DNA of 5,510 bases from Cyclobacteriaceae bacterium (GTDB lineage: Bacteria; Bacteroidota; Bacteroidia; Cytophagales; Cyclobacteriaceae), in NCBI GenBank assembly GCA_030589835.1, contig JAUUZS010000330.1, positions 1 through 5,510 on the forward strand. Reading direction: 5' to 3'. This document shows positions 1 through 5,510 of this stretch, one piece after another (position 1 is the first letter of the stretch; each line of letters opens with the position of its first letter). A model generated the notes under the pieces. It did not search any database and was not told where the DNA came from. It saw only the letters and a list, made by a program, of their open reading frames with translations. A program made the translations under genes and the position numbers.

Positions 1-1
1 A

Positions 2-526
2 AGGATATTGGAAGGAACAGGAAGCATTGTTTTTGATCATATCAATAAAATTGCTTATGCAAATGAATCGGAACGTACAAACAAAAAGCTGTTTTATGAT
101 GTTTGTAATACATTGGGTTATGAGGGTATTTTTTTTGCCGCTGTAGATGGAAATGGATTTGATATTTATCATACAAACGTAATGATGACTATTGGTGAAG
201 GCTTTGCTATTGTTTGTAAAGAAGCAATAAACAATTCGGACGTGAGCAAGGTAATAAACAAGCTGCAGACAGGCGGATTGGAAGTGATCGAAATCAGCTA
301 CAATCAAATGAACCATTTTGCAGGCAATATGATCCAGTTAAAAAGTACAGACAATAAAAATTGGCTGGCACTATCTGAAACCGCATACAACATACTCAAT
401 GAATCTCAAAAAAAGCGCTTGTCGAACTATACTGGATTTATACATTCAGACATTCATACCATTGAATCAATTGGTGGAGGGAGTGCCCGTTGTATGATTG
501 CCGGAATCCATCTCAAGAGGAAATAA
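2..526 (+). CDS. ctlX: Citrulline/arginine hydrolase CtlX-like (amidinotransferase superfamily), C-terminal part, 5' end outside window
   Basis: This looks like the C-terminal half or more of a CtlX/arginine-deiminase-related hydrolase. The family is about 300 residues long and acts on the ureido or guanidino carbon of citrulline or arginine-type substrates through a catalytic Cys; it is expected to be cytoplasmic. The frame is open to the left edge. The TTG at 8 is not a start: it is the Leu of the conserved LEGTGS block, whose Glu codon is at 11-13. Other family signatures are the catalytic His in the YHTNVM block (codon 170-172), the FAGNM block (317-331), and the nucleophilic Cys in GGGSARC near the C-terminus (codon 491-493). 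All expected catalytic residues in the visible part are intact, and the gene ends normally in TAA. The assignment rests on recalled motifs. A general arginine deiminase-like or dimethylarginine hydrolase-like activity is the alternative, so the exact substrate is uncertain. Confidence 0.82.
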   Translation, partial: RILEGTGSIVFDHINKIAYANESERTNKKLFYDVCNTLGYEGIFFAAVDGNGFDIYHTNVMMTIGEGFAIVCKEAINNSDVSKVINKLQTGGLEVIEISYNQMNHFAGNMIQLKSTDNKNWLALSETAYNILNESQKKRLSNYTGFIHSDIHTIESIGGGSARCMIAGIHLKRK

Positions 527-566
527 TTGTGAATTAAAAAAATCATCTATAACCCCGTTTTGTAAA

Positions 567-1601
567 ATGACACAAAAAATCATTTGGATTTTCATTTTGC
601 TTTTTGCCATATCATTTAGCAGATGTGGAGAATCACGAAAAAACCAACGGAAGAAGCATTTTCTGCATAAAGGGAATGTGTCATATAATGAAAAATTGTA
701 TCCGGAGGCTATTCGTTATTTCCAGGCAGCAATTGAGGTAGATACTGCATTTGGCCAGGCATACCACAATCTTGGAATTGTCTATTTGAAAACCGGCAAA
801 CTGGAAGATGCGCTAAGCGCATTTAATCATTCCATAAAACACGCTTCAGATGCTTTGGATACATATTATAATAGGTCAAATGTCTTGTATGAACTGGGGA
901 TGTTTGAAAAATCATTGGGTGATTTAAATCGTATACAAAAGGAATATGTGGATATCAAGGCTATTCATTTTTCGAAAGGACTGGCTTTTTTCAGTTTAAG
1001 ACAATACGATTCTGCAGAATATTCATTCATAAGTGCGCTTGCATTAGACAAAACGAATATTGAAAATTATCTTAACCTGGCCACAACAAAATATTATAAA
1101 AAGGAATATAATGATGCGAAGAAACTGGTGTTTCAATGTTTAGAATTAGACACTTCCTCAGCAAATGCCTACAATATACTCGGCATGATTTATAGCAAAC
1201 AAAATCAGAACCAAAAAGCCATGGAGGCTTATAATCAAGGATTGAAATATGAATCTAACAATGCCTTACTTTTTAATAACCGGGGATACCTTTATTTGTC
1301 ACTAAACGAATTGGATAAGGCGCTCCATGACATCAATGAAAGTATAGTGATCGATCATACCAATCCATGGGCTTATCGGAATAAGGGGATCTATTATTAT
1401 AAAATCGGGGAGCATTTAAATGCCGAAAGAATATTAAAACAAGCTATCGGCATGGATAGTCTGATGGAATACAGTCAATACTATTTGGGGCTGGTTTACC
1501 TTGGCAAAAAAGATAATGTATTAGCCTGCGAGGCATTTCAAATTTCTGCAAAGCAAGGAGAAGAGGAAGGAGAAAAAGCCTATCAGCAACATTGCCAATA
1601 G
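567..1601 (+). CDS. TPR-repeat protein with N-terminal signal/anchor (possible lipoprotein)
   Basis: This 344-residue protein is built almost entirely of tetratricopeptide repeats, which are helical scaffolds for protein-protein contacts; no enzymatic domain is visible. Residues 5-18 form a hydrophobic segment after Lys4, followed by Cys20 and then Gly-Glu-Ser. That suggests export, perhaps as a lipoprotein, although Arg at -1 to the Cys is atypical for a lipobox. A basic stretch (residues 24-30) precedes about nine units of near-34-residue period: roughly 31-63, 64-97, 98-130, 131-164, 165-198, 199-232, 233-266, 267-300 and 301-334. Many carry the TPR pattern of Gly/Ala at position 8, aromatic at 11 and Ala at 20. 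ATG at 567 is preferred over an in-frame TTG at 498 because it places the hydrophobic segment at the N-terminus and avoids overlap with the upstream hydrolase. The gene follows that hydrolase by 40 bases, so co-transcription is possible. The partner and specific role are unknown. Confidence 0.85.
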   Translation: MTQKIIWIFILLFAISFSRCGESRKNQRKKHFLHKGNVSYNEKLYPEAIRYFQAAIEVDTAFGQAYHNLGIVYLKTGKLEDALSAFNHSIKHASDALDTYYNRSNVLYELGMFEKSLGDLNRIQKEYVDIKAIHFSKGLAFFSLRQYDSAEYSFISALALDKTNIENYLNLATTKYYKKEYNDAKKLVFQCLELDTSSANAYNILGMIYSKQNQNQKAMEAYNQGLKYESNNALLFNNRGYLYLSLNELDKALHDINESIVIDHTNPWAYRNKGIYYYKIGEHLNAERILKQAIGMDSLMEYSQYYLGLVYLGKKDNVLACEAFQISAKQGEEEGEKAYQQHCQ

Positions 1602-1608
1602 GCTTTTT
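1573..1608. terminator. Bidirectional intrinsic terminator between convergent genes
   Basis: An 11-bp perfect inverted repeat pairs 1573-1583 (AAAAAGCCTAT) with 1598-1608 (ATAGGCTTTTT). The 14-base loop can add a short inner pairing (GCA with TGC). The right arm ends in a T run for plus-strand transcripts. The A run starting the left arm gives a U run for minus-strand transcripts. The left arm and loop lie in the last codons of the TPR gene, whose TAG stop (1599-1601) sits in the right arm. The alanine dehydrogenase stop codon is five bases beyond the hairpin. Both geometry and tracts fit termination of the two converging genes. The GC core is short (GCC/GGC), so efficiency is uncertain. Confidence 0.8.
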
Positions 1609-1613
1609 ATGAT

Positions 1614-2726
1614 TTAAAGAAATTTTTCTACTTCGGTATATGGCAAATCAAATGCTTCTGCAACGGCCTTATAAACTACTTTTCCTTGTACCACATTAAG
1701 GCCAAGCTTCAGTTCCGTGTTTTCGCGACAGGCATTTTTCCAACCTTTATCTGCAAGTTGAATGGCGTATGGTAAGGTCGCATTGGTCAACGCAACGGTA
1801 GACGTATAGGGAACAGCACCCGGCATATTGGCCACACAGTAATGGGTCACATCATCAATAATAAATATCGGATCAAGATGCGTAGTTGGTTTACAGGTCT
1901 CAATACACCCTCCCTGGTCAACAGCTACATCCACCAATACCGTACCCGGTTTCATATCCTTGAGCATATCTCTGGTAATCAGGTGCGGCGCTTTTGCCCC
2001 AGGTATAAGTACTGCCCCAACAATAAGATCGTGATGAGGAATCAATTCCCTAATATTATATTCATTAGACATCAAGGTAGTAACATTGGCAGGCATGATG
2101 TCAGATAGATATCTTAATCTTGGTAAGCTCACATCCACGATAGTTACATTTGCTCCCAATCCTGCGGCCATCTTAGCGGCTTGTGTTCCAACGATTCCTC
2201 CTCCAAGGATCAATACCTTAGCGGGATTCACACCTGGCACACCACCGAGGAGTATTCCACGTCCTTGCATGGGTTTCTCCAGATATTTTGCCCCTTCCTG
2301 AACAGCCATTCTTCCTGCAACTTCTGACATAGGCACGAGTAATGGAAGGCTTCTATCTGCTTTTTCTACCGTTTCATAAGCCAGGCAAACCGCTTTGCTC
2401 TCAATCATTGCTTCGGTCAGTGGGCGGTATGATGCAAAGTGAAAATACGTAAACAATAACTGATCTTGTTTAATGAGCTCATATTCAGATTCAATGGGCT
2501 CTTTCACCTTGATAATCATCTCAGCTATGCTATACACATCTTCAATGGCAGGTAAGATTTTACCTCCTGCAAGTTCATAATCATTATCATGAAAGCCGCT
2601 GTCAAATCCAGCATCTTTCTGAACATAAACTTCATGTCCGTGTTTGCAAAATTCCTTGACACCTGCCGGTGTCAGTGCTATGCGGTTTTCATTGTCTTTT
2701 ATTTCTTTTGGGACTCCAATAATCAT
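1614..2726 (-). CDS. ald: Alanine dehydrogenase (NAD-dependent)
   Basis: This enzyme catalyses the reversible oxidative deamination of L-alanine to pyruvate and ammonia with NAD+, in the cytoplasm, usually as a hexamer. From ATG at 2726 it is 370 residues, close to the usual length of about 371. An in-frame TTG six bases upstream (2732) is less likely. The protein opens with the family signature MIIGVPKEIK. With this start, active-site residues fall at the positions used for well-studied family members: Arg15 and Lys75 (substrate binding), His96 and Asp270 (catalysis), Ser134, and Asp198 after the dinucleotide-binding GGGIVG loop (175-180). The ANMPGAVP block (about 299-306) is also present. 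No frameshift or lost key residue is seen. It converges on the TPR gene with a 12-base gap and diverges from the E1 gene. No Shine-Dalgarno is visible, as is common in Bacteroidota. Transhydrogenase alpha and saccharopine dehydrogenase relatives are excluded by overall length and signature blocks. Confidence 0.96.
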   Translation of the reverse strand: MIIGVPKEIKDNENRIALTPAGVKEFCKHGHEVYVQKDAGFDSGFHDNDYELAGGKILPAIEDVYSIAEMIIKVKEPIESEYELIKQDQLLFTYFHFASYRPLTEAMIESKAVCLAYETVEKADRSLPLLVPMSEVAGRMAVQEGAKYLEKPMQGRGILLGGVPGVNPAKVLILGGGIVGTQAAKMAAGLGANVTIVDVSLPRLRYLSDIMPANVTTLMSNEYNIRELIPHHDLIVGAVLIPGAKAPHLITRDMLKDMKPGTVLVDVAVDQGGCIETCKPTTHLDPIFIIDDVTHYCVANMPGAVPYTSTVALTNATLPYAIQLADKGWKNACRENTELKLGLNVVQGKVVYKAVAEAFDLPYTEVEKFL

Positions 2727-2754
2727 TGTCAAATTATTTAAGATTTTCTCGTCA

Positions 2755-2762
2755 CAAATATA
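2755..2762 (-). promoter_or_regulatory. Bacteroidetes-type -7 element for ald
   Basis: Read on the minus strand this is TATATTTG, a perfect match to the TAnnTTTG -7 element used by the primary sigma factor of Bacteroidetes. It lies 28 bases ahead of the ald ATG, so a transcript would have a leader of roughly 20-25 bases. No clean TTTG is found at the expected -33 distance; the region there reads GATTAAC. The call therefore rests on the -7 match and its position. Confidence 0.5.
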
Positions 2763-2977
2763 AAGAGACCTTAATGAATTGTTAATCAGATGTCTGTGTT
2801 TTTATGGCCGCTTATTCTCTATTTTTTCTTAAACAATACACCGACTTTATCAGCGTATTCAACGCTTGTTTTATATGCCAAATTTAAAAATTCGCAATTA
2901 ATGAACGTTTGCATTAAAATGTGAGTTGTAAAATGGCAATCAATTCACCGATATTAAGTTTTTAGTTTTTCAAAAAA

Positions 2978-2990
2978 TGTAAAATTTACA
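2978..2990. promoter_or_regulatory. Short dyad, possible operator
   Basis: TGTAAAATTTACA consists of perfect 6-base arms (TGTAAA and TTTACA) around a single A. It lies about 98 bases upstream of the predicted -33 element of the E1 gene and about 250 bases upstream of ald. Symmetric sites of this size can bind dimeric regulators. However, the sequence is AT-rich, so a chance dyad is quite possible, and no regulator is identified. Confidence 0.25.
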
Positions 2991-3087
2991 CTTGACGAAT
3001 CCCTAATGAGAGAAATAATGTTTGGAGAAATACCCCTAATTTTTCTGTTTTGGAACTTTTCGTAAAGTATCCCCTTTTGAAGTAGAT

Positions 3088-3117
3088 TTTGAATACATGG
3101 TTTTTTTACTAAATTTG
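3088..3117 (+). promoter_or_regulatory. Bacteroidetes-type promoter for the E1 gene
   Basis: TTTG at 3088-3091 (-33 element) and TAAATTTG at 3110-3117 (-7 element, matching TAnnTTTG exactly) are separated by 18 bases, near the 19-21 typical of Bacteroidetes. Transcription would begin near 3122-3126, giving a leader of about 35-40 bases before ATG 3161. The leader is A/T-rich next to the start and has no Shine-Dalgarno-like purine block. Confidence 0.62.
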
Positions 3118-3160
3118 TTTACCCGCCAAAACGGTTTTTTTTATCATTATTAAGAAAAAT

Positions 3161-5510
3161 ATGACATCTGTAAAAACAAATCCCACACAAGAACTGAAAT
3201 CATTTGGGCTTTCCATTAAAGATATTCTCAACGATTATAAAATTGGGTGCTTAAGCAGGCAGACAAGCTTAAACGGCCGCAAGGAGGTATTTTTGGGCAG
3301 GGCTAAATTTGGAGTATTCGGTGATGGTAAAGAGCTGGCACAATTGGCGATGTCGAGGGTGTTCAAGAATGGAGACCATCGCTCGGGATATTACAGAGAT
3401 CAAACCTTTATGTTTGCCGCTGGCATGTCGACACCTCAGCAATTCTTTGCTCAATTATATGCACATACAGACATTGAAGCAGAGCCAGCCTCTGGAGGAA
3501 GATTAATGAATGGACATTTTGGCACCAGAATGTTGGATGACCAGGGGAATTGGAAAAATCAGACAAAAATGAAAAACAGCAGTGCTGATGTTTCTCCTAC
3601 AGCGGCCCAGATGCCCAGGTTAGTAGGATTGGCCTGGGCTTCAAAACTATACCGGGAAAACAAGCAGCTCAAAGGATTGAAAGATTTTTCCAATAACGGA
3701 AATGAAGTCGCTTTTGGCACCATTGGCAATGCCTCTACTTCTGAAGGCGTGTTTTTTGAATCGGTCAATGCAGCCGCAGTTTTACAAATTCCTATGGTGT
3801 TGTCCATCTGGGATGATGGTTATGGCATATCTGTACCTAATGAATATCATACGCCTAAGCTTGATATTTCAAAGGTGCTTGAGGGATTCAGGAGATCAGA
3901 AACAGAAAAAGGACTTGAGCTGATTAAAGTGAAAGGGTGGGATTATTTAGGACTTATTAAGGCTTTTGAAAAAGGTGCTTCCTTAGCACGAGAACACCAT
4001 ATTCCCGTTCTGATTCATGTAGATGAAATGACACAACCTTTAGGCCATTCCACAAGTGGTTCTCATGAGCGATATAAGTCAAAAGACCGGCTTGAATGGG
4101 AAGCAGAAAATGATTGTCTGAAGAAGATGCGTGAATGGATGCTGCAAAATGAAATTGCCCACCAGGGACAATTGCAAGGCATTGAGGCAGAGGCTGAAAA
4201 AATGGCTAAAGAAAGTAAGGAAAAAGCGTGGCAAGAACATATTAAAATATTAAACGAGGATAAAAAAGAGGCTCTGGGATTATTGGATCAGATGAATGCA
4301 GATTTGGGTCCTTATGAGCAAATTTCCAGTTATAGACAGGCCTTAGAAGATATAACGAATCCATTAAAGCTGGAAACCATTAAGCCCTTAAAATATGCTT
4401 TGAGATATACAAGAAATCAATCTTCACAATCAAGAGTAAAAATCAGGGAATGGCTAAAGACCAAAGATGAAAGAAATCAGAGAGATTACAGCTCCCATGT
4501 GCATAGCCAATCAAAAGATTCTGCGCTAAAAGTAAAGACTATACCGCCTGTTTATACGGAAAATTCTCCTCTTGTTGATGGCCGTGAAGTGCTTCTGGCT
4601 TGTTTTGATGCTGCACTAGACCGCGATCCGCGAGTTGTTGCCTTTGGTGAGGATTTGGGCAAAATCGGAGATGTAAATCAGGCATTTGCTGGCTTACAGG
4701 AAAAATACGGCGAGATTAGGGTAATGGATACGAGCATCCGTGAGACGACAATAATCGGACAGGGCATTGGTGTTGCCATGCGTGGATTGCGGCCGATCGC
4801 TGAAATACAATACCTGGATTATTTGATATATACGATTCAGACCATGTCTGATGATTTGTCTTGCGTGCAATACCGCACTGTCGGTGGACAAAAGGCACCG
4901 GTGATCATTCGAACGAGAGGCCATCGACTCGAAGGTGTTTGGCACTCTGGCTCACCCTTAGGGATGATACTGAATAGTATCCGGGGTATTTATGTTTTAG
5001 TACCGAGAAACATGACCCAGGCAGCAGGATTTTATAATACCATATTAAGATCCGATGATCCGGCACTGATCATTGAAACATTAAATGGATACCGCCTAAA
5101 AGAAAGAATTCCTGAAAACATTATGGAGTTTACGGTGCCTTTAGGAGTGCCTGAAGTATTGAACGAAGGTACTGATTGCACATTGGTAACTTATGGTGCT
5201 ATGTGCAGAATTGCAATGGATGCTGCAAAACAATTGGCAGATGTTGGCATCTCACTCGAAGTGATTGATGTCCAATCCTTGTTGCCATTCGACATTCATC
5301 ATCGTATCGTAGAATCGCTCAAGAAGACCAACCGGGTTGTATTTGCCGATGAAGATGTCTCGGGTGGAGCTTCGGCATTTATGATGCAGAATGTACTGGA
5401 AAATCAGGATGGATATGTATATCTGGATTCTAAACCAATTACCTTAACGTCAAAAGATCATAGGCCTGCATATTCTTCCGATGGCGATTATTTCTCAAAA
5501 GTAAATGCTG
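3161..5510 (+). CDS. Fused alpha/beta E1 component of a 2-oxoacid dehydrogenase (branched-chain or related), 3' end outside window
   Basis: This is a thiamine-diphosphate-dependent E1 that decarboxylates a 2-oxoacid and passes the acyl group to the lipoyl E2 of a cytoplasmic dehydrogenase complex. The frame is open from ATG 3161, with an in-frame TAA at 3110, to the right edge: 783 residues, probably almost all of the protein. The E1 alpha-like half spans about 45-358, with YYRD at 77-80, VSPTAAQMP at 144-152, the diphosphate/metal motif from Gly189 to Ser224, and the HSTSGSHERY loop at 296-305. A charged, largely helical-looking linker of about 110 residues follows (about 359-468). The E1 beta-like half has GED at 496-498 (Glu497 is the expected cofactor-activating residue), LRPIAEIQYLDY near 550, HSGSP at 595-599, and a transketolase C-terminal domain from about 658. 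The alpha motif reads GNA and WDDGY rather than the usual GDG/GEG and NNGY. No E2 or E3 gene is visible. Branched-chain substrate is the best guess; pyruvate cannot be excluded. Confidence 0.9.
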   Translation, partial: MTSVKTNPTQELKSFGLSIKDILNDYKIGCLSRQTSLNGRKEVFLGRAKFGVFGDGKELAQLAMSRVFKNGDHRSGYYRDQTFMFAAGMSTPQQFFAQLYAHTDIEAEPASGGRLMNGHFGTRMLDDQGNWKNQTKMKNSSADVSPTAAQMPRLVGLAWASKLYRENKQLKGLKDFSNNGNEVAFGTIGNASTSEGVFFESVNAAAVLQIPMVLSIWDDGYGISVPNEYHTPKLDISKVLEGFRRSETEKGLELIKVKGWDYLGLIKAFEKGASLAREHHIPVLIHVDEMTQPLGHSTSGSHERYKSKDRLEWEAENDCLKKMREWMLQNEIAHQGQLQGIEAEAEKMAKESKEKAWQEHIKILNEDKKEALGLLDQMNADLGPYEQISSYRQALEDITNPLKLETIKPLKYALRYTRNQSSQSRVKIREWLKTKDERNQRDYSSHVHSQSKDSALKVKTIPPVYTENSPLVDGREVLLACFDAALDRDPRVVAFGEDLGKIGDVNQAFAGLQEKYGEIRVMDTSIRETTIIGQGIGVAMRGLRPIAEIQYLDYLIYTIQTMSDDLSCVQYRTVGGQKAPVIIRTRGHRLEGVWHSGSPLGMILNSIRGIYVLVPRNMTQAAGFYNTILRSDDPALIIETLNGYRLKERIPENIMEFTVPLGVPEVLNEGTDCTLVTYGAMCRIAMDAAKQLADVGISLEVIDVQSLLPFDIHHRIVESLKKTNRVVFADEDVSGGASAFMMQNVLENQDGYVYLDSKPITLTSKDHRPAYSSDGDYFSKVNA

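Larger units (their letters stand above)
2727..3160. other. Divergent intergenic control region (ald / E1)
   Basis: This 434-base AT-rich spacer separates two genes transcribed away from each other. No credible coding frame, RNA gene or transposon end is visible. It holds the promoter-like elements listed separately (minus strand near 2755-2762, plus strand 3088-3117) and a 13-base dyad at 2978-2990. A second perfect TAnnTTTG match on the minus strand (2879-2886) has no suitable -33 partner. A seven-base repeat, CCCTAAT, occurs at 3001-3007 and again at 3034-3040, 33 bases apart. Its meaning is unknown and it could be chance. The spacer is longer than two simple promoters need, so regulator sites are plausible, but none is recognised. 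Confidence 0.6.

Noticed and set aside
8..10. TTG at 8 as the start of the hydrolase
   Set aside because: The frame continues to the left edge and the TTG codes for the Leu of the conserved LEGTGS block, so the gene is truncated by the window.
498..566. TTG at 498 as the start of the TPR gene
   Set aside because: It would overlap the hydrolase by 29 bases and bury the hydrophobic signal-like segment 23 residues in; ATG at 567 gives a conventional exported N-terminus.
1842..2301. Two short plus-strand open frames (1842-2108 and 2086-2301)
   Set aside because: They lie wholly within the alanine dehydrogenase gene on the other strand, have no family resemblance, and the host gene is beyond doubt.
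2879..2886. Second minus-strand TAnnTTTG match as another ald promoter
   Set aside because: It has no TTTG or TTG at the -33 distance and is over 150 bases from the gene; such matches arise by chance in AT-rich spacers.
3269..3923. Short open frames on both strands (3269-3454, 3309-3506, 3559-3807, 3702-3923)
   Set aside because: All sit inside the continuous E1 frame that starts at 3161 and encodes recognisable conserved motifs; their translations look like out-of-frame shadow sequence.
4694..4945. Two minus-strand open frames (4694-4945 and 4716-4898)
   Set aside because: They are antisense to the conserved E1 beta core and look like shadows of it.
1..5510. Mobile element, CRISPR array, tRNA/rRNA, riboswitch or defence system
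   Set aside because: No transposase or integrase motifs, regularly spaced direct repeats, cloverleaf-like sequence or recognised aptamer were seen. About 90% of the window is accounted for by four conventional genes.

Overview
The window reads as ordinary chromosome from a member of the Bacteroidota. Three things suggest this: AT-rich spacers with no Shine-Dalgarno-like sites ahead of the genes, promoter elements of the Bacteroidetes type (TAnnTTTG), and a 2-oxoacid dehydrogenase E1 whose alpha and beta halves are fused in one long polypeptide, a form common in that phylum. The sequence does not identify the genus.

Layout, left to right. (1) Positions 2-526, plus strand: the C-terminal part of a CtlX-type citrulline/arginine hydrolase of the amidinotransferase superfamily, cut by the left edge. 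(2) Positions 567-1601, plus strand: a TPR-repeat protein with a hydrophobic N-terminal export or anchor segment, 40 bases after the hydrolase. (3) Positions 1573-1608: a strong hairpin with A and T tracts on its two sides, suited to ending transcription from both directions. Its left arm and most of its loop lie inside the last codons of the TPR gene. (4) Positions 1614-2726, minus strand: a complete alanine dehydrogenase with all expected active-site residues. (5) Positions 2727-3160: a 434-base divergent spacer with no gene but with promoter-like elements facing both ways and one short dyad. (6) Positions 3161-5510, plus strand: a fused E1 alpha/beta thiamine-diphosphate-dependent 2-oxoacid dehydrogenase component, still open at the right edge. 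It fills the whole right-hand part of the window.

How they may fit together: three of the four genes act in amino-acid and 2-oxoacid metabolism. These are citrulline/arginine hydrolysis, alanine to pyruvate plus ammonia, and oxidative decarboxylation of a 2-oxoacid to an acyl-CoA precursor. Alanine dehydrogenase and the E1 gene share one divergent control region, so linked control of amino-acid-derived carbon is plausible but unproven. I see no mobile element, CRISPR array, RNA gene or defence-like cassette, and no convincing new system. The most interesting details are an apparent exchange of metal-ligand residue types in the E1 thiamine-diphosphate site, the terminator embedded in coding sequence, and the roughly 110-residue linker between the E1 halves.
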